A stretch of DNA of 64,000 nt, taken from positions 248,001-312,000 of the forward strand of contig NZ_BAYX01000004.1 in NCBI RefSeq assembly GCF_000696095.1, in the 5' to 3' direction. The notes beneath the pieces are model-generated. The model did not search any database. It was not told where the DNA came from and was given only the letters and a program-made list of their open reading frames with translations. Every line of letters begins with the position of its first letter. The stretch's first letter is position 1. Both the position numbers and the translations under genes were made by a program. This DNA comes from Rhizobium rhizogenes NBRC 13257. Its GTDB lineage: Bacteria; Pseudomonadota; Alphaproteobacteria; Rhizobiales; Rhizobiaceae. Below, in pieces: positions 44,380 to 53,641 of this stretch.

Positions 44380-44742
44380 TTATTCAGCAGTAGCAGCGGC
44401 GGCGTCAGCAGCCTTCTGTGCCTTTTCAGCAGCGCGTTCCTGAGCGCGCTTGCCCGGCTTTGCCTTTTCCGGGTTGCTCTTGACTTCGCGCTTGGCAACG
44501 CCGGCTTCGTCGAGGAAGCGCAGAACGCGGTCGGTCGGCTGAGCGCCGTTGTCGAGCCAATGCTTGATGCGGTCGGCGTCGAGTTCAACGCGCTTGGCAT
44601 CGTCCTTGGCAAGCATCGGGTTCCAGGAACCGACCTTTTCCAGGAAGCGGCCATCGCGCGGCGAACGGGCGTCGGCGATAACAACGTGGTAGTACGGGCG
44701 CTTCTTGGAACCACCGCGGGCGAGACGAATTTTCAGTGCCAT
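44380..44742 (-). CDS. rpsP: 30S ribosomal protein S16
   Basis: S16 is a primary-to-secondary assembly protein of the 30S body. The product has 120 residues; the core begins [20 protein letters not shown] and includes [19 protein letters not shown]-terminal extension rich in Ala, Lys and Glu (about residues 90-120) is longer than in E. coli (82 residues), similar in style to the L19 tail. An AGGAG site precedes the ATG. It belongs to the ffh-aroQ-rpsP-rimM-trmD series. Confidence 0.97.
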   Translation of the reverse strand: MALKIRLARGGSKKRPYYHVVIADARSPRDGRFLEKVGSWNPMLAKDDAKRVELDADRIKHWLDNGAQPTDRVLRFLDEAGVAKREVKSNPEKAKPGKRAQERAAEKAQKAADAAAATAE

Positions 44743-44857
44743 GTTTCTTACTCCTTAGGCTTTTTGTAACCGCTTTCTGGGGCGGTGTGTTTATTTGACG
44801 TTGCTGTTTTTGTGTGTCGCATGATCTCTTCCGAAAACCGCTTCACACTTTTCAGGA

Positions 44858-45169
44858 TCATGCTTTGAGATCAGCAGCGATCTGTTCGTGATGCCGGATG
44901 ACTTCCTTGATGACGAAGTTCAGGAACTTCTCGGCGAAATCCGGGTCCAGATTGGCGTCCCTTGCCAGAAGGCGCAGGCGTTCGATCTGGAATTCCTCGC
45001 GCGCCGGGTCAGCCGGCGGCAGATTGTATTTGGCCTTCAGCACGCCGACCTCTTTGGTACAGCGGAAGCGTTCGGCCAGCATATGCACCAAGGCTGCATC
45101 GATATTATCGATCGACTGGCGGTAGTTGCCCAATTGGGCCTTGACGTCTGGATCAATCATGGGGGTCAA
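44858..45169 (-). CDS. Chorismate mutase (AroQ type)
   Basis: This monofunctional all-helical chorismate mutase of 103 residues converts chorismate to prephenate for Phe and Tyr synthesis. Typical residues are seen in YRQSIDNIDAALVHMLAERFRCTKEVGVLKA (the conserved Arg, Asp and Lys of helix 1) and in REEFQIERLRLLARD. The gene sits 9 bases after ffh, inside a translation operon, an arrangement I recall from related rhizobia. Confidence 0.93.
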   Translation of the reverse strand: MTPMIDPDVKAQLGNYRQSIDNIDAALVHMLAERFRCTKEVGVLKAKYNLPPADPAREEFQIERLRLLARDANLDPDFAEKFLNFVIKEVIRHHEQIAADLKA

Positions 45170-45178
45170 CGATCCTTC

Positions 45179-46744
45179 TCACTTCTTCTTCGGCAAACCG
45201 GGCAATCCCGGGAAACCACCGCCGAGGCCCGGCAGCTTGGCGCCGCCTAGGCCTGGCAATCCGCCGTCACCGAGGCCCGGCATGCCGCCGGGACGGCCGA
45301 GGCCGGCGGCTTCGGCCTGCTTCTGCAGGGCTTCGAGCTGCTTGGGATCGATGCTCGACAGATCGGGCATGCCACCCATACCGCCGCCAAGACCCATCTT
45401 GCCGGCAAGGCCGCCCATCATCTGCTTCATCATGCCGCCTTTGCCCTTGCCGCCCATCATCTTCATCATGTCCGCCATCTGGCGGTGCATCTTCAGAAGC
45501 TTGTTGATGTCGGAGGCGTCGGTGCCGGAGCCGGCGGCGATGCGCTTCTTGCGGGAATGCTTGAGCAGATCGGGATTGGCACGCTCTGCCTTGGTCATCG
45601 AGGAGATGATGGCGATCTGCCGCTTGAACAGGCGATCGTCGAGGCCGGCTGCGGCCATCTTGTCCTTCATGCCGGACATGCCGGGCATCATCCCCATGAT
45701 GCCGCCCATGCCGCCCATCTTCTGCATCTGGCCGAGCTGATCGGCCAGATCGTTCAGGTCGAACTTGCCCTTGGCCATCTTGGCGGCCATGGCGGCCGCC
45801 TTTTCGGCGTCGATGTTCTCGGCGGCCTTTTCGACCAGCGAAACGATATCGCCCATGCCGAGGATACGGTCGGCGATACGGCGGGGATGGAATTCTTCCA
45901 GCTCGCCCATCTTTTCGCCGACGCCGATCAGCTTGATCGGCTTGCCGGTGACGGCGCGCATCGAAAGAGCGGCACCGCCGCGGCCATCGCCGTCCATGCG
46001 GGTCAGAACGAGACCGGTAATGCCGACGCGGTCGTCGAAGTTGCGGGCGAGGTTGACGGCGTCCTGACCGGTCAGGCTATCCGCGACCAGCAGGATTTCG
46101 TGCGGATTGGACTTCTTCTTGATGTCCGCCATCTCGACCATGAGCGGCTCGTCGATATGCGTACGGCCGGCGGTGTCGAGGATGACGACGTCATGGCCGC
46201 CAAGCTTGGCCGCCTGCACGGCGCGAGCGGCGATGTCGGTCGGCGACTGGCCGGCGATGACGGGCAGCGTGTCGATACCGGCCTGGACGCCGAGCTGGCG
46301 CAGCTGCTCCTGCGCTGCCGGACGGCGCGTGTCGAGCGAGGCCATCAGGACCTTCTTGCGGTCGCGGCTGGTCAGGCGATGGGCGATCTTGGCAGAGGTG
46401 GTGGTCTTACCGGAGCCCTGCAGGCCGACCATCATGACGACGACCGGGGCCGGCGCGTTGAGGTCGATGCCGACACCCTCGCCGCCGAGCATCTCGATCA
46501 GCTCGTCATGGACGATCTTGACGACCATCTGGCCAGGCTTGATCGACTTCAGGATCTCGGCGCCGACGGCCTTTTCACGGACGCGGTCGGTAAAGGAGCG
46601 AACGACATCCAGCGCCACGTCGGCTTCCAACAGCGCGCGGCGAACCTCGCGCAGCGCTGCGGAAACATCGGCTTCCGAGAGCGCACCGCGGCCTGTCAGT
46701 CCATTCAGAATGGAGCCAAGACGGTCCTGGAGGTTTTCAAACAT
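45179..46744 (-). CDS. ffh: Signal recognition particle protein Ffh
   Basis: Ffh binds signal sequences of nascent membrane proteins and, with FtsY, docks ribosomes at the membrane. It has 521 residues. Domains are N (about 1-95), G with GLQGSGKTTTSAKIA, the DTAGRTHIDEPLM switch and TRMDGDGRGG, and M (from about 300), rich in Met, with a signal-binding groove and the RNA-binding HSRKKRIAAGSG. A C-terminal Gly/Leu/Pro-rich tail (GLPGLGGAKLPGLGG) is added. It is the first gene of the operon, and a candidate small RNA precedes it. Confidence 0.97.
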   Translation of the reverse strand: MFENLQDRLGSILNGLTGRGALSEADVSAALREVRRALLEADVALDVVRSFTDRVREKAVGAEILKSIKPGQMVVKIVHDELIEMLGGEGVGIDLNAPAPVVVMMVGLQGSGKTTTSAKIAHRLTSRDRKKVLMASLDTRRPAAQEQLRQLGVQAGIDTLPVIAGQSPTDIAARAVQAAKLGGHDVVILDTAGRTHIDEPLMVEMADIKKKSNPHEILLVADSLTGQDAVNLARNFDDRVGITGLVLTRMDGDGRGGAALSMRAVTGKPIKLIGVGEKMGELEEFHPRRIADRILGMGDIVSLVEKAAENIDAEKAAAMAAKMAKGKFDLNDLADQLGQMQKMGGMGGIMGMMPGMSGMKDKMAAAGLDDRLFKRQIAIISSMTKAERANPDLLKHSRKKRIAAGSGTDASDINKLLKMHRQMADMMKMMGGKGKGGMMKQMMGGLAGKMGLGGGMGGMPDLSSIDPKQLEALQKQAEAAGLGRPGGMPGLGDGGLPGLGGAKLPGLGGGFPGLPGLPKKK

Positions 46745-46883
46745 CGTTTCTTCCTTATCGATCGCTCGGGGCTTTTGATTTGCGCCTATGCCTTATCTTT
46801 CTCGGCTCCGCCTCGAAAGGGACATGCGCGGGTCATCGCCCGAAAACGTCGTGCTTTTCCATGACGAAAACAAGACGCAAAGC

Positions 46884-46992
46884 CAAAAAGCACCCGAGGG
46901 CGCAACGCGCTGTCGGGTGTTGACCTCCGGGATCTCTTTATACCTTGTAGGGTCCCGGTCGGTGGCTCGGAGGCTTGTGCTCGTCGCAGATG
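46884..46992 (-). ncRNA. Candidate small RNA or leader upstream of ffh
   Basis: The minus strand shows a promoter-like pair, TTGACT (47027-47022) and TTTATC (47004-46999) with a 17-base spacer. About 110 bases of structured RNA follow. It can form a stem GACC/GGGA against TCCC/GGA/GGTC (near 46963-46921), then a perfect terminator stem CACCCGA/TCGGGTG (46919-46891) with CTTTTT. It ends about 140 bases before ffh. It does not contain the GGAAGGAAGCAGC signature of 4.5S RNA. I recall an RNA family upstream of ffh in Rhizobiales listed in Rfam, to be checked. Confidence 0.65.
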
Positions 46993-47158
46993 AGCGCGGA
47001 TAAACAGGAAACGGCCGGCAAAGTCAAGCCAAAGGGCAAAAATGCCACAGCCTGCCAATGTGACCAGTCGGAGCCGTGAATGGGATTTCGCTGATAGCAC
47101 AGTCCGCTATTGTTGTGCCCATCCGCCGCGACAATGTGATTCCCCGAGACAGACGCGA

Positions 47159-48121
47159 ATGAACGATGCAGCCCTCACCAATCTCCTAACTGCCTGCCGC
47201 ATCTATGCAGGCGGTCGTGTCGATGCGCGTTTCAACGAGGCAGCGCAGGCGTTTTATGCGAGTGCCAAGGCGCAGCCGAAGATCGTGTCGCGGGCGGCGC
47301 GCGAACTGCGCAGCCTGCCGCCTCCGGGCGCCGCGATCCTTGCCAATATGCTGGGCACCATTGCCGAGACGGGCGGTTCGCCGGAGCGCAGCGGTGCGGC
47401 GGTGTGGGAGCTTTATCTTGCCTGGCTGCCGCAGGTCCATCGCGGTTTTTCGAGCCGCAAGCCGCTCAGCCCCCGGCAGCAGCAATTGCTGGAGGCCTTT
47501 CAGCTCGTCGGCCGGTCGGTTGTCTCGCATCTTGCGATGATGCCTGAGGAGAGAAGGTTGGCGGGGGAAAATGCGGGCCTCATGCGGCAGCTTCAGGATC
47601 TGCAGGATCATACGCCTGGTGCTGCCTGGGTGCGGCAGATGTTTCTCTGCCACAGCGATGAGTTGATCGTTCTGCACCAGCCAAGCGGCCGGGGTTTCCG
47701 GCTGCGCTATGAGAACATCGCCAATTGCTGCCATCTCTTCACGCTGATCCAGGCGGCCTTCGGCGAAATCCTGCCGGGCGGGCGCGAGCCCAACAGGTTC
47801 ATCGTCGACATGGCGCGGTGCGTGACGCTGGTGGAGGACGGGACCGATGAGGCCTGGTGGCATTATGGCGCTCCGGTAAGTCAGACCTCCATCGCCGGCG
47901 AGGCTTCCGTCGACAGCATTCCGTACATCGACGGCACGCAGGTCATCCTTCTCTCGCCCGCTGCTGCCGGTGCGCCGCTTTGGGATACGAGCTTCTTTAC
48001 GCCGCAGCTCTTCGCGATGCCGGCGAATGTCATGATCGAACGCGAATTGACGGCGGCGGAGAGCGGCGAATGGTTGGCAAAGGCCGGTGTGCCGGCGGGA
48101 CAAGGAGCCGGCACACAATGA
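47159..48121 (+). CDS. Uncharacterised protein, coupled to a metallohydrolase gene
   Basis: The 320-residue product is not recognised. It has no signal peptide or membrane helix; the first 150 residues look helical and Ala/Arg/Leu-rich, while the second half (from about 155) is a mixed domain with DELIVLHQPSGRGFRLRYEN and PNRFIVDMARCVTLVEDG. The ATG at 47159 follows a GAGA-containing leader. It overlaps the next gene by four bases (ATGA), so the two proteins are probably made together and may work together. Confidence 0.75.
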   Translation: MNDAALTNLLTACRIYAGGRVDARFNEAAQAFYASAKAQPKIVSRAARELRSLPPPGAAILANMLGTIAETGGSPERSGAAVWELYLAWLPQVHRGFSSRKPLSPRQQQLLEAFQLVGRSVVSHLAMMPEERRLAGENAGLMRQLQDLQDHTPGAAWVRQMFLCHSDELIVLHQPSGRGFRLRYENIANCCHLFTLIQAAFGEILPGGREPNRFIVDMARCVTLVEDGTDEAWWHYGAPVSQTSIAGEASVDSIPYIDGTQVILLSPAAAGAPLWDTSFFTPQLFAMPANVMIERELTAAESGEWLAKAGVPAGQGAGTQ

Positions 48122-49137
48122 CAGACGAATCCGGCTCCGGCAAAAAGCAGAACCCTTACTATCAAGGTCCTGTTTCCGACCATTTCGACGGACTGCGGTT
48201 TTTTAATCCCGAAGGCGTCGAGCCGGGCGGCCTGCTCGATCTGCTGAGATGGCAGTTCGGCGGCGGTCGGGTACGCTGGCCCAATCCGGTCGTCAGCGCC
48301 TTTCCATCGGCAAAGCCCGACAGGCATGTCTTCGGTGACACATTGCGGGTGACCATGGTCGGCCACGCCTCGATGCTGATCCAGGTGGCGGGGCTGAATA
48401 TTCTGACCGATCCGGTCTGGTCGGAGCGGGCGAGCCCTTTCACCTTCATCGGGCCGAAACGGGTCGTTCCGCCCGGCATCCGTTTCGAGGATCTGCCGCC
48501 GATCGATCTCGTGTTGGTCTCACACAATCACTACGACCATCTCGATCTGGCGACGCTGAAGCGGCTGCACGAGGCGCATGCGCCTAACATCGTCACGCCG
48601 CTCGGCAACGACACGATCATCAAACGCGGCGTTCCCGGCGCGAAGATTTCCACCATGGACTGGGGCGACCATCTCGCCATCAACGCCAAGGTGACCATCG
48701 ATGCCGAACCCTGCCATCACTGGTCGGCGCGGCGTGCCGGCGACCGCCGCATGGCGCTCTGGGCCGCCTTCGTCATCACCACGCCGGTGGGCAAGATCTA
48801 CCATGTCGGCGACACCGGCTTTCATGGCGGCATCAATTACGAGGCGGTTCGGGAAAAGCACGGCGGCTTCCGCCTCGCCATCCTGCCCTTCGGTGCCTAT
48901 GAGCCGCGCTGGTTCATGCGCGGCCAGCACCAGAATCCGGCGGAGGCAGTTCGCGGCATGACGCTCTGCAACGCGGCTCACGTTGCCGGCCATCATTTCG
49001 CGACCTTCCAACTGACCGACGAGGCCATGGATGCGCCGGTGCGGGCGCTGGATGCGGCACTTAAAGAACAAGGCGTGGAGCCGGATCGGTTTCGGCCGTT
49101 GAGGGCTGGCGAAGTGTACGACGTCCCGGTTGTCTGA
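48118..49137 (+). CDS. MBL-fold metallohydrolase, NAPE-PLD/UlaG-like
   Basis: This zinc-dependent beta-lactamase-fold hydrolase has 339 residues. The metal motif is LVSHNHYDHLD (about residues 138-148), the second His is in EPCHHWSARRAGDRR, Asp is in YHVGDTGFHGG and the last His in AGHHFATF. The extended N-terminus, GPKRVVPPGI and PCHHWSAR are features shared with N-acylphosphatidylethanolamine phospholipase D-like proteins. It may cleave a phosphodiester in a lipid or related compound. It is translationally coupled to the unknown protein upstream. Confidence 0.88.
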   Translation: MTDESGSGKKQNPYYQGPVSDHFDGLRFFNPEGVEPGGLLDLLRWQFGGGRVRWPNPVVSAFPSAKPDRHVFGDTLRVTMVGHASMLIQVAGLNILTDPVWSERASPFTFIGPKRVVPPGIRFEDLPPIDLVLVSHNHYDHLDLATLKRLHEAHAPNIVTPLGNDTIIKRGVPGAKISTMDWGDHLAINAKVTIDAEPCHHWSARRAGDRRMALWAAFVITTPVGKIYHVGDTGFHGGINYEAVREKHGGFRLAILPFGAYEPRWFMRGQHQNPAEAVRGMTLCNAAHVAGHHFATFQLTDEAMDAPVRALDAALKEQGVEPDRFRPLRAGEVYDVPVV

Positions 49138-49154
49138 GGGACAACGCACGGACA

Positions 49155-49189
49155 AATCGGATCGCGACGATCGTCAACGCGATCCGATT
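49155..49189. terminator. Hairpin between convergent genes
   Basis: AATCGGATCGCG pairs perfectly with CGCGATCCGATT over 12 bases around an 11-base loop, between the metallohydrolase gene and the convergent SRPBCC gene. T tracts are short, but position and symmetry suit a terminator for both. Confidence 0.6.
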
Positions 49190-49217
49190 GCAAGAGTCCT
49201 TGCTCGCCCCTCATGCA

Positions 49218-49661
49218 CTATTCGTTGATATCAGGCTCCACGAGCTTTGCGAGGTTCCGCAATGACTCCTGCCAGCCGAGATAGCAGGCCTCGGGCGGGA
49301 TGACATCCGGCACGCCCGCCTGCGTAATGTTGACCTCGGTCCCGACCAGGACCTTTTTCAATGTCACGGTCACTTCCATTTCGCCGGGCAGGTTGGGGTC
49401 GTCGAATTTGTCCGTGTAGATCACCCGTTCGCCGGGAACGAGCTCACGAAATTCACCGCCGAAGGCATGGCTTTTGCCCGTGGTGAAATTGCGGAAGGAC
49501 ATTTTGAACGTACCGCCGACTGTCGGCTCCATGTGATGCACGGTGCAGGCAAATCCGTTCGGCGGAAGCCATTTGGCGAGCGCGTCCGCCTCGATGAATG
49601 CGCGATAGACCTTTTCCGGGCTGGTTGCCAGGACGCGGTGCAGTCGTATGGTATTCGGCAT
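49218..49661 (-). CDS. SRPBCC/AHSA1-domain protein
   Basis: This is a 147-residue START-like fold protein of the activator-of-Hsp90-homologue-1 family: IRLHRVLATSPEKVYRAFIEADALAKWLPP at the N-terminus, then VGGTFKMSFRNFTTGKSHAFGGEF and the long C-terminal helix ACYLGWQESLRNLAKLVEP. Such proteins bind hydrophobic ligands; no catalytic role can be assigned. The start at 49661 follows AGGATGATAACC. Confidence 0.88.
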   Translation of the reverse strand: MPNTIRLHRVLATSPEKVYRAFIEADALAKWLPPNGFACTVHHMEPTVGGTFKMSFRNFTTGKSHAFGGEFRELVPGERVIYTDKFDDPNLPGEMEVTVTLKKVLVGTEVNITQAGVPDVIPPEACYLGWQESLRNLAKLVEPDINE

Positions 49662-49931
49662 GGTTATCATCCTTCTGAATGGACGGAGTGGACGAGCCTA
49701 GGACGTGCGACGTTTGCATGATCAGACATTGGATCGAATTTTTATTGAAATAAACTGCGTTGGGCATCACTCGGCGGGATTGTGATCAAGATCAGGTAGA
49801 GACCGGCTTCAACCGTCACCAAAGCGACGTGAAGCCAAAGGATGCCTCCAAGGCCAGAGACCATCATGCCACTGGTAATTCCCCGACATTTCGGCCATAT
49901 ACAGCTCGAAAACACTGACGGACATACCACC

Positions 49932-50837
49932 ATGAGCAATACGGTCGAATTCGCGCGGATGAACGGGCTTGGCAACAAGATCCTGGTTGTCGACATGCGC
50001 GGCCGGAAAGATGTGGTGACGGCGGCAGCCGCGATTGCGCTCAATGCCGATCCGGCGACCGAGTTCGATCAGATCATGGCGATCCACGATCCGAAGGCTG
50101 AGGGCACCGATGCCTGGATCGATATTCTCAATTCCGACGGCACTAAGGCGCAGGCCTGCGGCAATGGCACGCGCTGTGTCGTGCAGGCGCTTGCGGCTGA
50201 AACCGGCAAAAAGGTATTCACCTTCCAGACCGTCGCCGGCATTCTGAACGCCGTCGAGCATGAGGACGGCACGATTTCCGTCGACATGGGCAGGCCGGTC
50301 TTCGACTGGGACAAGATCCCGCTGGCCGAGGAATTCGCCGACACGCGCCGCATCGAGCTGCAGATCGGGCCGATCGACAATCCCGTCCTGCATTCGCCTT
50401 CGGTAATGTCGATGGGCAATCCGCATGCGATCTTCTGGGTCGACAAGGACCCGATGTCCTACGATCTCGCCCGCTTCGGGCCGCTGCTGGAAAACCATCC
50501 GATGTTTCCCGAGCGCGCCAATATCACGCTGGCGCAGGTGCTTTCGCCGACCTTACTGCGCACCCGCACCTGGGAACGCGGCGCCGGCCTGACGCTTGCC
50601 TGCGGTTCCGCCGCCTGTTCTGCCGCCGTCAGCGCCGCGCGCACGGGCCGCACTGGCCGCAAGGTGACGATCGATGTCGCCTCCGCGCCGGCCTCAGGCC
50701 AGCTCACCATCGAGTGGCGAGAGAATGACGACCATGTCGTCATGACCGGTCCGGCGGAGTGGGAATGGTCTGGTGTGGTCGATCCCGTGACGGGCAGCTT
50801 CACGCGCGCTCAGGAGCAGGGGGCTCAGGCGCGGTGA
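49932..50837 (+). CDS. dapF: Diaminopimelate epimerase
   Basis: This enzyme converts LL-diaminopimelate to the meso form for lysine and peptidoglycan. It has 301 residues in two mirror domains. The catalytic cysteines are in [10 protein letters not shown] (about residue 76) and [12 protein letters not shown] (about 226). The N-terminus [15 protein letters not shown] is typical, with Ile in place of the usual D/E-F-V. ATG 49932 is used because homology begins there. Its stop overlaps the GTG start of the next gene. Confidence 0.95.
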   Translation: MSNTVEFARMNGLGNKILVVDMRGRKDVVTAAAAIALNADPATEFDQIMAIHDPKAEGTDAWIDILNSDGTKAQACGNGTRCVVQALAAETGKKVFTFQTVAGILNAVEHEDGTISVDMGRPVFDWDKIPLAEEFADTRRIELQIGPIDNPVLHSPSVMSMGNPHAIFWVDKDPMSYDLARFGPLLENHPMFPERANITLAQVLSPTLLRTRTWERGAGLTLACGSAACSAAVSAARTGRTGRKVTIDVASAPASGQLTIEWRENDDHVVMTGPAEWEWSGVVDPVTGSFTRAQEQGAQAR

Positions 50838-52108
50838 GCGGGGTCGAGGTCATTACCTTCGGCTGTCGTCTCAACACCTACGAATCCGAAGTGATGAGGG
50901 CCGAGGCAGAGAAAGCCGGGCTCAACAACGCGATCCTGGTCAACACCTGCGCCGTCACCGGCGAGGCCGTGCGCCAGGCGCGCCAGGCGATCCGCCGTGC
51001 CCGCCGCGACAATCCGCATGCCCGCATCATCGTCACCGGCTGCGCCGCACAGACGGAAAAGCAGACTTTCGCCGAGATGGCCGAAGTGGATGCCGTACTC
51101 GGCAACGAAGAGAAGCTGACCAGCGCGTCTTATCGTTCACTGCCGGATTTCGGCGTTTCGGCGGAAGAGAAGCTGCGGGTCAATGACATTATGAGCGTGC
51201 GCCACACCGCGCCGCAGATGGTCAAGCATATTGACGGGCATGCGCGCGCCTTCATCCAGGTGCAGAATGGCTGTGACCATCGCTGTACCTTCTGCATCAT
51301 CCCCTATGGCCGCGGCAATTCCCGCTCCGTACCCATGGGCGCGGTGGTGAGCCAGGCGCGCAATCTGGTGGAAAGCGGTTACCGCGAGATCGTTCTGACC
51401 GGCGTCGACGCCACCAGCTATGGCGGCGACCTGCCGGGCGAGCCGACGCTCGGCCTTCTGGCGAAAACGCTATTGAAGCAGATCCCCGAGATCCGCCGCC
51501 TGCGATTGTCCTCGATCGACAGCATCGAGGCGGACGCGCATCTGCTGGACCTGATCGCCGACGAGCCGCGCTTCATGCCGCATCTGCATCTATCGCTGCA
51601 GCATGGCGACGACATGATCCTGAAGCGGATGAAGCGGCGGCATTCGCGCGCTGACGCTATTCGTTTCATCGAGGATGTCCGGCGTCTGCGGCCGGAGATG
51701 AGTTTTGGTGCAGATATGATCGCCGGCTTCCCGACCGAAACCGGCGCGATGTTCGAAAATGCCGTCAGCCTGGCGGAAGAGGCTGCAATCGCCCATTTGC
51801 ACGTCTTTCCCTATAGCCCGCGCTCCGGCACGCCGGCGGCACGCATGCCGCAGCTCGACCGCGCGCTGATCAAGGAACGCGCCGCTCGCCTCCGCGCGGC
51901 TGGACAAAGGCTGCATCAGGCCCATCTCGATAGTATGGTCGGTACGCGGCAATGGCTGCTTGTCGAAAACAACGGCCTGGCACATACGGAAAACTTCACG
52001 CTTGTCGCGGCACCAGGCCTTCGGCCGCGCGACCTTGTGCAGGTGGCGATCACCAGCCACAATGGCAAGCACCTCGACATGCAACTTACGGCCGCCGACG
52101 CGGCCTGA
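50834..52108 (+). CDS. mtaB: tRNA (N6-threonylcarbamoyladenosine37-C2)-methylthiotransferase MtaB
   Basis: This radical-SAM enzyme adds methylthio to t6A37 of tRNAs (ms2t6A). It has 424 residues. The N-terminal MTTase domain carries cluster cysteines in [21 protein letters not shown] and TGCAAQ; the radical-SAM motif [15 protein letters not shown] (about residues 147-161) binds the SAM cluster; a TRAM domain ends the protein. The GTG start (50834) overlaps the dapF stop as GTGA and the open frame upstream is just dapF's other frame. It is second in the dapF-mtaB-ftsY-yciB operon. Confidence 0.93.
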   Translation: MSGVEVITFGCRLNTYESEVMRAEAEKAGLNNAILVNTCAVTGEAVRQARQAIRRARRDNPHARIIVTGCAAQTEKQTFAEMAEVDAVLGNEEKLTSASYRSLPDFGVSAEEKLRVNDIMSVRHTAPQMVKHIDGHARAFIQVQNGCDHRCTFCIIPYGRGNSRSVPMGAVVSQARNLVESGYREIVLTGVDATSYGGDLPGEPTLGLLAKTLLKQIPEIRRLRLSSIDSIEADAHLLDLIADEPRFMPHLHLSLQHGDDMILKRMKRRHSRADAIRFIEDVRRLRPEMSFGADMIAGFPTETGAMFENAVSLAEEAAIAHLHVFPYSPRSGTPAARMPQLDRALIKERAARLRAAGQRLHQAHLDSMVGTRQWLLVENNGLAHTENFTLVAAPGLRPRDLVQVAITSHNGKHLDMQLTAADAA

Positions 52109-52123
52109 CCCCACGGAATTTTC

Positions 52124-53641
52124 ATGGCGCTCAGTTTCATCAAAAAAGTCTTCACCTTCGGCCGCGAAAAGCCGGTGGAAGAAAAAGCGCCGGAAGAGGT
52201 TTCTTCGGTTGAGGTTGCTGTTCCTGCGCCGGAAGAGCCTGTGGTGGATTTGCCAGCGGCGTCCGAGATTGCCGAGCCTGTCGAGCCCCCCTCTGTCCCT
52301 TCGGGACCGTTGGGTCGAGCCACGGGTCTCGACCCGTCCTCCGGACCCCACCACGAGGGGGAAGATCGGTTGGAGGATGCTGCGCCGATTGAGCAAGAAC
52401 AATTGGCTGAGGAGGCCATAGAGGCGGTTGTATCGCATGAACCGGTTGCTTTGGAGCCAGCTGGCGAGAGTGAAATTGTTGAGCCGGAGCAAGTCGAAAA
52501 CGCTGAAGCCGATGTTGTAGCGGAGGATGCCGCCCCAGAACCGATCTCCTTCCTTGTGGGGGAAATGTCCGATAGGACAGAGGGGGGTGATGAAGCTTCG
52601 GCGGATACGGACCTAACCTCGAAAGACAGCGACGCCACTCCCATCCTCCCCAAAGGCTTCGCCAACGCCTCCAGCATCCCGGAGCCCGCTCCCGAAGCCC
52701 CCAAGCAAAAGCTCTCCTGGTTCCAGCGCCTGCGCGCCGGCCTTGCGCGCACCTCGTCGCAGCTCACCGGACAGATCGCCGCGCTGTTCACCAAGCGCAA
52801 GCTGGACGATCAGACGCTGCAGGATCTGGAAGATCTGTTGATCCAGGCCGATCTTGGCGTCGAGACGGCGATGCGGGTGACCGATACGCTGGCTTCGGAG
52901 CGCTACGGCAAGGATGTGACCGGCGAGGATGTCAGCCGGATCATGGCGCAGGAAATCGCCAAGGTGCTGAAGCCGGTCGCCAAGCCGTTGCAGCTCGATC
53001 TCAGCCACAAGCCGCATGTCATCCTCATCGTTGGCGTCAACGGCACCGGCAAGACGACGACGATCGGCAAGCTGGCGGCGAAGCTGTCGGGCGCTGGACT
53101 GAAGGTGATGGTTGCCGCCGGCGATACGTTCCGTGCCGCTGCCATCGAGCAGCTGAAGATCTGGGCCGACCGTACCAAATCCGAATTCATCGGCACCAAG
53201 CTTGGCGCCGACGCCGCCGGCCTTGCCTTCGATGCCTTCCAGCAGGCCAAGGCCAACAAGAGCGACGTGCTGATCATCGACACCGCCGGCCGGCTGCAGA
53301 ACAAGACGGAGCTGATGGCGGAGCTGGAAAAGATCGTTCGCGTGCTCGGCAAGCTCGATCCGGATGCGCCGCATACCGTGTTGCAGACGCTGGATGCGAC
53401 CACCGGCCAGAATGCGCTGAACCAGGTGGAAATCTTCCGCAATGTCGCCGGCGTCAACGGCCTGATCATGACCAAGCTTGATGGCACGGCGCGCGGCGGC
53501 ATTCTGGTGGCGATCTCGGCCAAGCATAAGCTGCCCGTCTATTTCATTGGTGTCGGCGAAGGTGTAGACGATCTCGAGCCTTTCGAGGCCGAGGAATTCG
53601 CCCAGGCTATTGCCGGGATCAACCCCGGAAACGGCCAATGA
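52124..53641 (+). CDS. ftsY: Signal recognition particle receptor FtsY
   Basis: This SRP receptor GTPase has 505 residues. An amphipathic start ([12 protein letters not shown]) is followed by an acidic linker (to about residue 195) and then the NG domain: [26 protein letters not shown] (about 305-319), [26 protein letters not shown] and [10 protein letters not shown]. The linker contains two segments (residues about 55-82 and 140-155) encoded by palindromic repeat elements inserted in frame. Its stop overlaps the start of the yciB gene as ATGA. Its partner Ffh is encoded 6 kb away. Confidence 0.96.
   Translation: MALSFIKKVFTFGREKPVEEKAPEEVSSVEVAVPAPEEPVVDLPAASEIAEPVEPPSVPSGPLGRATGLDPSSGPHHEGEDRLEDAAPIEQEQLAEEAIEAVVSHEPVALEPAGESEIVEPEQVENAEADVVAEDAAPEPISFLVGEMSDRTEGGDEASADTDLTSKDSDATPILPKGFANASSIPEPAPEAPKQKLSWFQRLRAGLARTSSQLTGQIAALFTKRKLDDQTLQDLEDLLIQADLGVETAMRVTDTLASERYGKDVTGEDVSRIMAQEIAKVLKPVAKPLQLDLSHKPHVILIVGVNGTGKTTTIGKLAAKLSGAGLKVMVAAGDTFRAAAIEQLKIWADRTKSEFIGTKLGADAAGLAFDAFQQAKANKSDVLIIDTAGRLQNKTELMAELEKIVRVLGKLDPDAPHTVLQTLDATTGQNALNQVEIFRNVAGVNGLIMTKLDGTARGGILVAISAKHKLPVYFIGVGEGVDDLEPFEAEEFAQAIAGINPGNGQ
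52286..52369 (+). repeat. Palindromic repeat element within ftsY, copy 1
   Basis: This 84-base GC-rich element begins CCCCCCTCTGTCC and ends CACGAGGGGGAAGATCGG, with an internal stem GGGTCGAG (52312-52319)/CTCGACCC (52328-52335). Its ends are inverted relative to those of copy 2. Elements with CCCCCTCTGTCC and GGGGGAAGATC ends look like the intergenic palindromes of rhizobia. It is a multiple of three (28 codons) and keeps the ftsY frame open. Confidence 0.75.
52541..52587 (-). repeat. Palindromic repeat element within ftsY, copy 2
   Basis: The plus strand reads CCGATCTCCTTCCTTGTGG, then GGGAAATGTCCGATAGGACA, then GAGGGGGG. This is the inverse orientation of copy 1's ends (GGACAGAGGGGGG against CCCCCCTCTGTCC) and has its own short stem TGTCC-GATA-GGACA. 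It also lies in frame in the acidic linker. Confidence 0.75.

Noticed and set aside
45485..46864. 459-codon open frame antisense to ffh
   Set aside because: It is a His/Gly/Asp-rich shadow of the Ffh gene.
46884..46992. The ffh-upstream RNA as SRP 4.5S RNA
   Set aside because: The conserved GGAAGGAAGCAGC tetraloop-symmetric-loop region is absent, so it is not the SRP RNA gene.
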